From positions 137,476,242-137,540,241 of the forward strand of contig NC_133123.1 of NCBI RefSeq assembly GCF_033568475.1: DNA of 64,000 nt. The letters run 5' to 3'. Made by a program: the position numbers and the translations under genes. The notes under the pieces are model-generated. The model worked only from the letters and a program-made list of their open reading frames with translations. It did not search any database and was not told where the DNA came from. Source of the stretch: Henckelia pumila. Its lineage: Eukaryota; Streptophyta; Magnoliopsida; Lamiales; Gesneriaceae. Numbering within the stretch: the stretch's first letter is position 1; each line of letters begins with the position of its first letter. Below are positions 36,840 through 52,507 of the stretch, one piece after another.

Positions 36840-37448
36840 ATGAGTAGCAGATATGATCATCATCAAAGCTTTCCCCTCCAAAAACCCATCTTCTTGCCCA
36901 TCATTTGCCGTTTGTCCATCAAAGACGTCGAGCCCAACCACCACCACCGCAGACGCCGGATTCCGTCGCTCGACGTACCCTCTTCCCCCAGAGTCAGTTG
37001 CATCGGCCAAGTCAAAAGAGACAACAGAATCACCGCCGTCGCTGCCCCACCACCGCCACCGCCCACGGCCAACCACCACAAACACAAGTCGAGAAAACCG
37101 CGTTCCCTTTTGCTCCAGACCACCAACGGTGGCGCCGGTGGTGGGGTCAGCGGGAGCTGCAGAACCAGTAGAGAAGAGATCACGCTTGCTGATTATAACT
37201 CGAGAAGACTAAAGTCGGCGCATGGTACTGATCATCGTGACCATCGTCGAGATTGTGCGAAGGTGGTGGTGGATATAGGTGAACTTGATCCGCCGCTTCC
37301 GGTGGTGAAGATGGTGGCGCCACCACGTGATGAGGTGAATCTCTGGCGGAGGAGGTGTTTAAGAGGGGCGGCGGAGCTGAAAAGCTTGCAGATTAAACAA
37401 GAACATTTGCCCAACATCATTAATTCCGAACCACCGCCCACTGTTTGA
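36840..37448 (+). CDS. Small basic plant protein with an SPRVSCIGQVKR motif
   Basis: A single-exon frame of 202 residues. The motif SSPRVSCIGQVKRDNR (about residues 48-63), following a basic PIICRLSIKDVE...RRRR stretch, recalls a plant-specific group to which syringolide-induced protein 14-1-1 belongs; its biochemical role is unknown to me. A proline run (about 70-76), a glycine-rich patch and a C-terminal WRRRCLRGAAELKSLQIKQEH segment follow; the last is conserved-looking in the group. No signal peptide or membrane segment is seen. The high GC content makes long frames in other phases here, but this frame has the recognisable motifs. Function cannot be given. Confidence 0.7.
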   Translation: MSSRYDHHQSFPLQKPIFLPIICRLSIKDVEPNHHHRRRRIPSLDVPSSPRVSCIGQVKRDNRITAVAAPPPPPPTANHHKHKSRKPRSLLLQTTNGGAGGGVSGSCRTSREEITLADYNSRRLKSAHGTDHRDHRRDCAKVVVDIGELDPPLPVVKMVAPPRDEVNLWRRRCLRGAAELKSLQIKQEHLPNIINSEPPPTV

Positions 37449-38580
37449 AATTAATATTAATGGATTCTCCTAAGCTATCTTCGTCTTCTTGCTTGTACAC
37501 TTTACTGATCGTAAATGAATTAGAATTGTTGATTCTTTTTTTCTCCATTTTTGTGCCTTTTTTCACACGACAATTTGAGAACGATGGTGGTCATGCTTCC
37601 CATAATCACACATTTCAATATGTAAATTTTAATATTTTTTTTATGGCTTCAATATGTAAATTTTGAGTAGATATATATGCACAACGTTTTAATTGCTTTT
37701 ATGCTCTCCATAAAAAAATTATTAAAATTGTTAAAAAAATTATAGGATTAAAATTGATATTTAATAACAGAGAGGATTATAATCACAAAGAATAAATAAA
37801 AAATACAGTTTTGTTTTAGTGTAGAATTCAAAGTGTAAAAGCTTGGGGAAACACAACATTTATGTACCAATTGCCTTTGACAAGCAAAAGGTTATTTCTA
37901 ATCCATACATAATTATTAAAACATGAACTTCGAAAAAAGGATTTATGTATTTCAAACAATATGATTGGAAATAGCAAGAACGTATGTTATATACATATTG
38001 GATTGTGCCAAACTAATAAAAAATGATTTTTAGAAAAAATTAAATTTTAGTGTATGTTGAACGAGAATTGAACCAAAATATAATGCCGTGTGTGTGGTAT
38101 GAGAATTTGGTCCAAACCCAACTTTACTTTTATACATCATTATCACAGTGCACGCGTCCAAGCACGTAATGAAACTCGTGTTTATGGAATTGGTGGCGGG
38201 GCACACGGCTTCAAATTAGCTTAATCTTTAGACTTATATAATATAAATAATAATAATTAATTAGATATTAAATTATCTTCAGTTGAAGTTTAACTAATTT
38301 TGTTGTTAGGTCATATTCTTGACTAATAATCAAGTAGCTAGCTCAAGTCAATGGTATTGTTAGCCAATCTAACTAACAAAATCAGAAACTTATCAAGATC
38401 TGAACTTGATTCTTCCACATAAAGCGCCGTATTAACAAATTCTTCAACAAAACTAATTCTGAAGTTATTATAACAAAAAGATGTGTATTAAAATAATTAA
38501 AACATTAATTTCATTAAAAATAAAAATTTATGAACTCAGTCGTCTATATTTGTACAAATTAATTTTAATTAATGCTATAG

Positions 38581-38615
<35 letters not shown>

Positions 38616-39295
38616 GACATTAAATGTCAAATAAAAATAGAATTTAAAATTTGAAAAAAAAAAAAAATAAGAATAGCTGTAAAAAAAATTACCCGCTAAT
38701 GGTTAAATAAAATGTGATCAATAATTTATTAAAACTGTGGAGTGCATTTTGGGGGGAAATTAAAAATTCTGATAAATCATTTTTTTTTTTTTTGTTAAAA
38801 GGACTAGAGTTGTTATTTTGGGGGAAAATTTTTTGGTGTTCTCTGGATATGAAAATCTAGGCACTTTTCCCGAAGCTTTATGATTTTTTTTTTTTATTTT
38901 GTGAAATCATAGATATAATTCAGATAATAAGTCATGAATCACACCAAAGCGAATAAATAGTGAGATTGCATCACAAAAATAAACATTGTAATCCGTATTC
39001 GGACTTTGACGAGCTAGAAGATGAGCTACATGATTCGCGCTTCGTCAACCATGGTTGATAACAACTGATGGAGTTCAAGAATAAAAGATGCAATGTACAC
39101 AACTGATTTCCAAAAACAGTAGTTAGAATTTGGAGAGGCCTGCTGTATTTCAATGTCAGGCTACATGTTACATTGTACAACAAATTCTAGTAACAGTGTC
39201 TAACACGAGTTTCTACATACAGGTTCGAGAAACGAGCTGAGGTGTGCGATTGATGGTGAGAGAAAGAAGAGTGCCTAGCTAGGTAAGAGCTAAGA
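37449..39295. other. AT-rich intergenic DNA with a (TG)15 tract
   Basis: Holds a clean (TG)n microsatellite at 38584-38614. The part nearest 39295 is presumably the 3' untranslated region of the downstream minus-strand acetyltransferase gene. No other gene is supported. Confidence 0.5.
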
Positions 39296-42957
<3,662 letters not shown>

Positions 42958-44484
42958 TTTTTTTTTGGTATGGACTTTTTTTAAAAAAATTAACATTTAT
43001 ACATAATATTTTTTAATTTAAAAAGATTGTATTTATTTATTTTTTTTCGCCGAGTTTGGGTTTCGAGTACAAGTATATGATATTATTATTATTTTATTTA
43101 TTTATTATTATAAACATGCAACACAATTCCCTAATATAATATAGTTTTGTTGAATTTTTTTTTATAATCTCATAATTGTCATTCACATATTTTAAATTTT
43201 AATTTAATTAATAATGAAGTAATTGAAACTTACAAAAATTAAAAAAAAACATTATAAAGAATTTTAAGAACAAATCATACACAATGTATAATATTTATAT
43301 GATTATATTACACACATAAAATATGTCATAATAGCTAATATATTTTAAAATGCAACCATGTTTTGTGAAATTTTATATAATAAAAGGAATTGCATCCTGA
43401 AAATTTAAGTTGTACCTGAACAAATTTTTCTAAAGAAATTAATGTTATATGTACACAAAATTAGATTACACATCGCACGTTTTGAAAACTCTTTCAAAAA
43501 TATATTAAAAATAGTTATTATGTAATTTTAAGTGTAATATGTAATCTAACGTGTAACCAAATTTGTACATAATATTTTCTTATAAATAATATTTTGTCTG
43601 ATTATATCATACACATGTATCTAATAAATGATATTTTACTCCAAGCATCTTACTCATTCTGCTCTATGTGTGTTTTTCGCATATAAAAAAATTTCTTGAA
43701 ATGATAAATTTAATAAGGTAATTTTCCATTTTGCATTTATTAATTGAAGATTTTAATATGATAAAAAAATTGTAAAAATAGTTAATGAAAACTGGACTAA
43801 TAATTGAGGCAGGTAAAAAAAGAAATTACTTAGATAAATGGGCGAGGAAATATATGTTTTAATATTACCTAACAAAGTTTCGGTACTAAAGAAAATAAAT
43901 TGTGCCAATAGTAAGGTTTTTCTATTTCTTTTTCTCTTTTTCCTCTCATTTTATTTACCCGAACATATATAAGATCAAAAATCTAAAGTTTTAATGCTCC
44001 TTGAGGCCTGTTTCAATTAATTAAAGATAGAAATATATAAGATTTTTTTTGCCCCGGCCCCTATTTCTTGATCATTTTCAGCTTCTATTAATCCGATTTA
44101 CTTTATTTCTTTTTAAAGTATGATGAAAAAAATTAGTACTTGATATCCAGAATGTATGTTGGGATAAATAAAGTTAGGTAAACATGAATACAAATATAAA
44201 ATGTCATTAAAAATAATTTTAAAAAAATAGTTTGTGTGTATCATATAACTAATTGTTTTGTTCCCGGAATTATGTATTATTAAGTACTTTTTTAGTCAAT
44301 TATGATTTACCAACACAGCATGTGATCAGTCATATATAGAATTAGCTAGTGACGTACAGTTTGATAGGGTTCATCTACAGTAGTCATCACATATTAGAGG
44401 TCAATAAAATTATATCAAGCTGAGTTGAAATTCCAATCAGCAACCATATATCATGTCTCAAGTGATGAAAAGAGGAGTCGATAT

Positions 44485-44530
<46 letters not shown>
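42958..44530. other. AT-rich intergenic DNA
   Basis: Beyond the promoter of the acetyltransferase gene nothing is recognised. It ends in a (TA)n tract at about 44485-44530, into which the next element inserted. Confidence 0.5.
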
Positions 44531-44534
<4 letters not shown>

Positions 44535-44847
44535 AAATTGTTTTTTTGATCCGGTATGTTTGTCACTTTGTGATTTCGGTCCTCTATATTTTCAGATTTC
44601 AGTTTTAGTCCGCTATCTTTATTTTTTTGGCAGTTTTAGTCTTTTTTTTTCTGATGTGGCGCTGATGTGGCACCGAAATAGTGCTGATGTGAAGCTGGCG
44701 TGTACAGTGACATGTAAGCATTTTTTAAGAAAAATGACTGAAATTGCCAAAAATAAAAACATGCAGGACTAAAACTGAAATATAAAAACATAGAGGATCA
44801 AAATCGCAAATTGACAAACATATCGGACCAAAATTGCAGTTTTCCCC
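44531..44847. mobile_element. Mutator-like foldback MITE, copy 2
   Basis: About 317 bp, closely resembling the element at 6211-6523: tatgtttgtcactttg, tttcagttttagtcc, a central gatgtggcgctgatgtgg, and a mirrored right arm ending attgcagttttcccc. It inserted into a TA microsatellite, so the target duplication cannot be told from the repeat. Confidence 0.8.
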
Positions 44848-45523
44848 ATATATATATAAATAAATACCTTTTAAACTACCACTTGAAATAATTTATATAT
44901 AATCTTATAAGTTATATCTTATAAATAATTATTTTTTTATCAATAGTTTATATATAACAATTTTTTATTTTAAACAATATGTCATTTAATATTTTACTCA
45001 AATTCTATAGTTCACAATCAATGATATATCATCTCTGAGTTTAAAATTTTAGTCACTTTGGTGTTTCATGCACTTTAAAATTAGTTAGCATTGTTGAAAA
45101 ATTTCTCATCCTTTTCAACATTGTATAATACACGCATTACACTTGTGCCACAGTGCTACCCATTTCTTGGTTATGTGTTCACTCAGAGCACTGAGAGAAG
45201 CTATAATAAAACTTTCATTTTGATGTATAAAGATGAAAAAAATAATAGAAAAAAAGTATCGGGCTATAAGTTATCCCCATCAAATGACGGCTCGAAGCAC
45301 ATGGAGCACTATACATATGCCATCATCCAGAAATGGGAAATATTGGTTTGAAATAATTTGATGGATCAAAGGTGGGAGACAGCAGAAGCACACTAGTTCA
45401 ACTTCAGCATGCTTGTGGAGTGCTTGTGCACTGGACCATTTGTGGGACAAAAACTCTAAAGGAATTTCTCTTTACTTGTTCTTCGATCTTCAAGAAAGTG
45501 CATAGACGCGTTTTGAATGCTCC
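44848..45523. other. Upstream region of the glycine-rich protein gene
   Basis: AT-rich. Small open frames at 45091-45351 show no domain. Confidence 0.4.
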
Positions 45524-45530
45524 TATAAAT
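45524..45530 (+). promoter_or_regulatory. TATA box of the glycine-rich protein gene
   Basis: The text cctataaatacc lies about 55 bp before the ATG at 45580, a usual spacing with a short leader. Confidence 0.65.
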
Positions 45531-45579
45531 ACCCTGTTTCTCCATGCAGGTCTCACAAACCATAACAAGTTTGATTAGC

Positions 45580-46272
45580 ATGGCTATAACCCGACTTTTT
45601 AGTGTGTTATTCTTTGTTTTATTGTGCTTTGCGGTATGTTCTGCTGGCAGGATTCTCCTAGAGCCTTATGGCTATGGTGGTAATGCAGGTGGTGGAGGAT
45701 ATGGCGGCGGCGGAGGTTCGGGTGGAGGGTATGGTGGAGGTGGCGTTGAGCATGGTTATGAGAGTGGTGGTGGTGGTGGTGCGGGAAAAGGTTATGGTTA
45801 TGGTGGTGTTGGAGGGTATGGAGGTGGTGGTGGAGGTGGCAGTGGTGGTGGCTCTGGTTATGCTGCTGGGGGAGAACATGGGGCTGGGTATGGAAGTGGA
45901 GGTGGTGAGGGAGGGGGTGGAGGGTATGGAGCTGGAGGAGTACATGGCGGCGGAGGAGGCGGCGGTGGTGGTGGAGGAGGTGGAGGTGGTGCTGGTGATG
46001 GCGGGGCACATGGTGGTGGGTATGGTGGAGGTGAAGGAGGAGGTAGTGGAGGTGGCTATGCTGCCGGTGGAGGGTATGGGCCATATGGTGGTGGGGGAGG
46101 TCATGGTGGTGGTGGCGGCAGCGGCTATGCTGGTGGTGCTACAGGCAATGGATATGGTACTGGTAGTGGCGCTGGAGGCGGCGGAGGGTACGCTGGTGGT
46201 TATGCAGGGGGTGAACACGGCGGCGGATATGGAGGCAGCGAAGGGGGCGGCCACGGTGGTTATGTCCCTTAG
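45580..46272 (+). CDS. Secreted glycine-rich protein (GRP)
   Basis: Single exon, 230 residues. The hydrophobic N-terminus MAITRLFSVLFFVLLCFAVCSAG is a clear signal peptide. The mature part is almost all Gly, with Tyr, Ser, Ala and His in GGGYGGG, GYGSGGG and GEHGGGYGG repeats. This is the structural cell-wall GRP pattern (class I-like); Tyr residues could be cross-linked. I chose the ATG at 45580 over one 12 codons upstream because it places the signal peptide at the N-terminus and fits the TATA spacing. Long open frames on the opposite strand and in the +2 frame arise from the gg-rich codons. Confidence 0.92.
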   Translation: MAITRLFSVLFFVLLCFAVCSAGRILLEPYGYGGNAGGGGYGGGGGSGGGYGGGGVEHGYESGGGGGAGKGYGYGGVGGYGGGGGGGSGGGSGYAAGGEHGAGYGSGGGEGGGGGYGAGGVHGGGGGGGGGGGGGGGAGDGGAHGGGYGGGEGGGSGGGYAAGGGYGPYGGGGGHGGGGGSGYAGGATGNGYGTGSGAGGGGGYAGGYAGGEHGGGYGGSEGGGHGGYVP

Positions 46273-47352
46273 AACTTATGCTGCTTTCATGGTCATTTCA
46301 ACAACCGTATCAATATCAAATATGATTATGTACCAAAAAATAATATGTTGGAATATGATTACTAATGTCAAGAAATGTTACATGATGAATGTTTGACCTG
46401 TATGCAATTGTAAGCGTGGGTATGTTCTGTTTAATTATTCATTAATGACACCAATATTTAATAATTACTCCTTTTGATCTGAATTGCTGGAAATGGATGA
46501 AAAATTTTGGTTATTAGTTGTAGTTAGATGTGGTCATTGGGGTTGGAAGGTTCACAAATACCTATATCTATAACTTCAAAAGGTGGCATCCCGATTTAAA
46601 TAGCATAGAATCATTACAATGATAATTGTTCCATAAAGTTATTAAAAATTGAATATCCATATGGATTTGTGTACTCCATTGTGAAATTTACTATACATCA
46701 AATGAATAGGATTGAATGACGGCAGTGAAAGAAGGTTTATTCGCTTGCATTGTCATTCCATCAATCCACGCTCCTAATTTTCAAAATACACACAATAATT
46801 TCATTTCAATTCTAAAAGATTAAAATATTATTGTAATGTCTTCTTTCGTGCATATTCAAATAATTATAGAATATTTTCCAATGTGCAAATAAATACACAC
46901 ACATCTAGCTACCTATTTGGAGTTCGGACCATTACGAAAGAACCCAAAAAATCGTGCCAAGCACACATCAACAAAAAGAGTATAAAGCAAAAGCACTTAC
47001 GAAGGCAGGAACATACAGAAAGTAAAAAAGTTAACCTTTTTCCCTTGACATAAAAATTGATCGGAACCTAGTAAACCATATATCATATTCTTCAGCTATC
47101 TCGTAATGCGAAGGGTCAGAATATGTCAAAAAGATGTGATACCACAAGTGTAAAGTTAAAAAATGGAAGCCTAGCATCGTAACCTAACTTTAAAGCACAA
47201 CCCCGCAAAGAACTTCCTTTTCTTGCCAGCATCAATGCTAATTTATACCACCCCATTATCAGACATCCCTAAGTTAAATCATCCTAGCGCGAAAAAAAAC
47301 AGAAACTTCAACCGGAATTGATGGGTCAATTGCCTTCAGATGATGTCAGAAC
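46273..47352. other. 3' regions and spacer
   Basis: Presumed 3' untranslated regions of the convergent flanking genes and AT-rich spacer. No gene is supported. Confidence 0.5.
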
Positions 47353-50300
47353 TCAAGCTTCAGACTCAGATTTGGAGTTTGAGTCAGAACCAGCAATGCC
47401 TACCGTCGGACGGTGAAATTCTGTCAGCATAGAACTCATGCACGCTTTGGAAGATGGTCTTCTATTCATGTACTGTGACAAATACAGGAAATAAGATGGC
47501 TGCAGAACAAACTTAATCTGAAACAAGGCCTTTTATCCACATATAAGCTTGAAATAGAAAACTATTGAATTCGATATACGGATAAAATGGTCAAGTAAGA
47601 TACATGGATCACATGCAGGACAACAAAAAATGTCATGAAAACCTGAGACCCTTTAATCCACATATCTAATCAGCGTGTGTCAAGAAACTGTCGGAAACTA
47701 TATGTTGTGCCACCTTATCCGTACTAAAATAAAACTCGTGGAATAGTATCTATGTTTTTACATGTCTAAACTGATAAAAACAAGTAAAATGAGAGATTGC
47801 AATATGTAATTTATTGTGCAAGTACATGGGTGCTCAGTTGCTAGCAACTTATAGATAATGATGTTGTTAGATAGCAAACTGCAATAAGCACTCACCTCCT
47901 GATAAAAAGAATTGATCTCTTCCTCCGTGAGGCCTTCATCTTCTCCACCATTTTCCTCCCAACCAAGTGAACGAAGGAATGCTGCCTCTTCTTCATCTGG
48001 AAAAATTGTTCCATCACCTGACATGTTCTTCTCTCCAACACCAGAAAAATGGATACTCTTCCCAGGAAGGTCGTGCCCATCACCATTGCAAATTACAGAA
48101 CCATCATTCTCAAATACACCAGGACATATTAATGTGTGACCTTCCTGAAATATCTCACCAGATGTCTCTGCACTCGAAGGCGAAACAACCGTACTTGAAT
48201 CTGATAGGATGGCTGGAGCAGTAATAGAGGTTTTTCTCCTCATGAGATTAAAAAATTCACTTCTGCTTTTGGCCATTGATTGGGACAGTCTCTTGTCCAC
48301 AATAGATCTAGAACCAAGCGATAATGTGGCAGTCTTGTTTTCAAGCACCGAAACCGCAGAACTGTTTCGACTCAGTGTTGCAGTTGGGGCAGATGGAGAT
48401 ATAGCAACCTGCCCGTTAGCTGTCCTGCAATTCAAATCACAAGGACTAGATGCATCCTTTGTCCCACTGCTGACAACACCATCACGTCCTGATTTGAGAA
48501 CCATGTACTTTCCAACATGAGGTGTGCTTAAAGAATCAGATTTGACCTGCCCAGCATGAAATTGAACAGAAAGATGAGACAAATGGGGCTGCAACTGGAA
48601 AGCCTTTGAGGCCACAATCGATTCATGAGTTTTGATGCAAACCTTTGGTTGTTTTAATTTATCCGCAGAACTAGGAACCTGAAAATAACATTTCAAACCC
48701 TCATTATTCCACACCAGACTAAACCAAAATATGAAATTATTCAAACACAGTCACATTCGTGCAAGGAGAGAATTAGATACAAAGGAATATCTAGTCTAGA
48801 GAAAAAAGGTTAACTCATCACAACTTCAATGTGTTGTTCACAACTCAGTTCATCTATATTTATTATGGCCAGGCCCATTCATATCAGAAGTATGCTATAA
48901 GAGGCTCTTAAAAACTACAATTCGGTTTCCCAACTCAAAAGCGCACAAAATATCCACTGATTCATTGGGAATGTATGTCACATACATTGGCCATACTTGA
49001 GGGCCCTAAGACATGGTGTGACAAACGAACGAAATAATAAATACCAAAAGCCATAATCAAAGAAGGCTTGAAGAGGAATTCCTATCAGGTACAATTAGTT
49101 GGTTTTTCCCAAAAAGAACAGAAAGCCACAGTAATTACTCATTTCCAAGAAAGTAGACAAATGAGTACATAGGAAAGATATGAAATCACACGATCCTCTT
49201 TTCACAGACTGGCTGGATACAAATATTGGGTAAAATAAGAGTTGGCCTGCATCATAAATTCTAATAGCAGTATATTGGAACATCTTGGTTCATTGACACA
49301 CATTAATCTCATTATTTACATGGGCATCAGTTAAAAGCAATTGAGCAATACAAAAAGTCCTTTTACCAACAGTTTTGGCATTGAAGGTGTCATAGGGATC
49401 AATTGTCTAGACTGCTTGATGGCCAATTCCTCAAGCCTTTGGCTCTTATCAGGTAGCTGCAAATATGGAATAGAATGTAGAATTCAAGCCTGGTTCCAGC
49501 CAAAACTTAAAAGGAATGAATTGAAAAAATTGTAAAACCTGAGAGACATTAACTCGTGCAGGAGACTGGGACAATGCCTCAGCCATGTTAAGAGAAGCAG
49601 TGCTAGAAGCTCCTGATGCTGAAGGCACAAGTGTTCCCATGCTCTGTTGAGGAGTTGAGTGATCCATGCCATTGCTGGTAAGACTGGCTGGCACTTCCGC
49701 TAAAGCAGAAGTCCATTTCTCACCACCAAGAAACCCCGAATTGCCGATGGGCAAATTTTGAAAAGCAGAACATAATCCAGTAGACAAAATTTTCCTACTT
49801 CCAGGCACGTCATGCTTCTCCTCAGTCCCGAGAGATGGAAAATCCTTTTCAAATGTATTCTTCTGAATGCCACGAGAATATCTGCCCGTATAATGCACAC
49901 CATAATGGTTAATACCGTTTCTTGAATCGTCTGCTCCGTGAGGTAACACTTCACCAGCTTTTCTTGAAACTAATGAATGCGATCGCTTCAAGGCACTATT
50001 ATCGACTCTACTGGTTAATATACTTGCTAAGGAATCGTGATCCCAGATATCCATGGAAAGAAATTTCTCTTTTTCTCTGTCACAGTTCTTATCACGGCGA
50101 CTCCTTGTGAAACTACTGTATGGATGTTTCCCAGAACCATTGCTACTTGAACTACGTCTAGAATTGAACGAAACATTTCTATCCACAAAATCTGGCCTAC
50201 CCTTCTCGCTGTTGCTCCTAAAAGGCTTACCTCGAATGGAGTTCAAAGAAGAAGAAACATCTAACACAAAATTGGAAAGAAAAAAAAAATCCAGTCATAA

Positions 50301-50488
50301 TTGAGTTGACCATATGCAAAGAAAATGCGACTTTAAAACTGATGAACACACAGAGAGAATTGGATAATCGATAAATGAGCAAACAAGCAAGCAACAATAC
50401 CTGAGTGGTGGACGAAGGCACCACCTCCAGCAACATTTCCAGTATTTCTCAGCCATTCAGGAACTAATGTAGGTTCAGTTCTTTCCAT
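47353..50488 (-). CDS. Conserved plant protein of unknown function, 600 residues
   Basis: Five coding exons (50401-50488, 49539-50260, 49367-49456, 47896-48678, 47353-47472) agree in phase. The N-terminus MERTEPTLVPEWLRNTG leads into Ser/Arg-rich, probably disordered sequence (SFNSRRSSSSNGSGKHPYSSF). Then come a WDHDSLASILTSR segment, FEKDFPSLGTEE, SQRLEELAIKQSRQLIPMTPSMPK, SRSEFFNLMRRKTS and the acidic IFPDEEEAAFLRSLGWEEN-EGLTEEEINSFYQE block, ending in Ser-rich SDSNSKSESEA. I recognise these as motifs of a conserved plant protein group but cannot assign a function or a domain family. There is no signal peptide or membrane segment; basic N-terminal patches and low complexity suggest a nuclear or RNA-associated protein, an inference only. 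A 5' UTR intron and an overlapping uORF precede the start. Confidence 0.9.
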
Positions 50489-50501
50489 CAGTGCCAAACA
50501 T
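50475..50501 (-). promoter_or_regulatory. Overlapping uORF before the 600-residue protein
   Basis: An upstream ATG at 50501-50499 opens an 8-codon frame (MFGTDGKN, stop at 50477-50475) that runs across the main ATG at 50488 in another phase. It is in the transcript if the 5' UTR acceptor at 50512 is used. Overlapping uORFs usually lower translation of the main frame. Confidence 0.7.
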
Positions 50502-50511
50502 GATCTTATAA

Positions 50512-51058
50512 CTAGAGAGAAACAAGAAGTCTCAACTGATTAAACCTCCTTTATCAACCCAAACGATCCCTTTCCTCGATGGGATACTAAAAACTAATAG
50601 AAAGACAAATTTTCACCACTCACAAGCCAAATTTGCACGTGTCTAGTTTCCTAATTCATATATGGGGATTCCCTTCCCTTAGAATTTTCACAACCCCTCC
50701 ATTCAGGAGTGGAAGAAAATCCTTCGTCTATTTCACTCCACCCAGGCCAATTGTCTGACAATACCAGCCGAAAGAGAATTTTGTCAAATATCCACAACAA
50801 CAATTGAAACAAAGGAGCCAAGATGTCTTCCCTCTCTTTAAATATCGCACCACACCATCACAAACAAATGAAACACAGTGAAATGCAGGACAAATCCACA
50901 AAAAACCAAACCCTCTAAGTAAAATTCCCCACACGAACTACGGTCTGCCAATTAGCAACGACAAGCACAAAAACCAAATTTCCCTGTCCATAAATTGAAA
51001 ATGCATCAACAAAACTCCAAATAAATAAAGATACAGAGGAGAAACTGAGTATCCCTAC
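50512..51058 (-). other. Probable 5' UTR intron of the 600-residue protein gene
   Basis: On the minus strand a leader (gcggttagggttctcttcg) ends at ctattgag|gtaggg near 51059, and an acceptor ttctctctag ends at 50512, just before the uORF. The interval has no in-frame coding role. Long 5' UTR introns are common in plants. Confidence 0.55.
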
Positions 51059-51109
51059 CTCAATAGAAGAAACCGAAAAGGGGGATCGAAGAGAACCCTA
51101 ACCGCAACC

Positions 51110-52507
51110 AAAAAAAAAACCGCCAAACTGTATAAATATGAAAATCAATCAACGGTCTATATGTAACTTCGATAATTTTTTATATATTTCCGGAGACGAA
51201 AATTACGAACGTGAAAATTAATACGTTGCCTGGATGCGTAATTCGCGGTTTCAGAACAAGAAAATGCAGGCGGCGAATTTGACGAGGATCTGTGTAACAA
51301 TTAGGGCATATACGCAGATAGAAACGTCAACAGTCTGCGTCTTCTGTGTGAAAGTGATAATTATAACATTAAACGAAACTGCAAATCTTCTGAAATAAAT
51401 CTCATTTAATTCTGATTTTATTTACCAGGCAAAAAAAAAAACAAAAACAAAAACTATTTGATCGAGCTTCAAAATTTATATTTTTTTGTTGTCAGAAGAA
51501 AAAATTAATATTGTTTAGATATATTATGTCAAAATATCATTTGAGACGAATTGTAACAAAATCTCTAAAAATTATTATTATTCTTAAACTAAAATATACA
51601 TATTATATATTTTTGTTCTAAAATTAACTAGGTTAATTTTTTTAAAATATAATATTCTGGCTCAAAACTGTCGAGTAAATTGACTTGGAATTAATGTGCT
51701 ATGAAGTTCTTCAATTTTTTAAAAAAATTTAAATTATTATTATAGAATTTTAATTTTCTATTTCATTAGAATTTTAAAATATATATATTCAATATTTTAT
51801 ATTTTTAAATGGTTGGCGATGATAATATATATAATTCCATTTCCAAGCAAAGTCTGCTTTAGTTATTTGGGCCCATCACATTTTATTATGGAGATCGATG
51901 GACTAAAGCCCATTTGATAGTTAATTTGAAGCCTGCTTCAGAGTCTTTTTATTTTGAAGCCCGTTTGGTCGTCCCATATATTAAAAAATCTTTGGTAATT
52001 TATGCTAATCTGTCCTCACTCTTGCGTTTTATGTATTTGCACTTGCTCCTTTGACATGTTATAATTTTTTACATTTAACAAGAGGATTAGATCTCCTGTA
52101 AATTGGTCTCATATATTTATATTAGTGAGATGGGATCTGATCAATATTTATAATAAAAAGTAATATTTTTGGCATAAAATATTATATTTTTTCGTGTGTC
52201 GGATCAAATAGAAAATTCATCTCACAAAATTCAACTCTCATATGAGTTTTAATGTAATAAAAATATATAAAATTAATACAATGAAATATAAGAGAAGTGA
52301 ATCCAACCATCTTGTATGTTTGACAAGTAAATTATTTCATTTAATTTATTTTACATAGAACTATGAAGACTGGCGAAAATTTCAACGTGGGAGAAAGAAA
52401 TAGTCAATCAAAAAAATTGAAGGAAGATGGAATTTAGTTCAATCATGAAGTTATGAGTCATCACGGTTGAAAATATATGTGATTATTATTGTTTTGATAG
52501 TATTATA
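51110..52507. other. Promoter-side DNA and a MITE-like relic
   Basis: Upstream of the 600-residue protein gene. At about 52093-52250 lies copy 2 of the 'gagacggtctca' family (gtgagatgggatctgatcaa ... catctcacaaaattcaactc). No gene is supported. Confidence 0.45.

Noticed and set aside
45599-46254. His/Thr-rich antisense frames of 161-198 codons in the GRP gene
   Set aside because: Direct result of ggn codons read backwards; no start context or homology.
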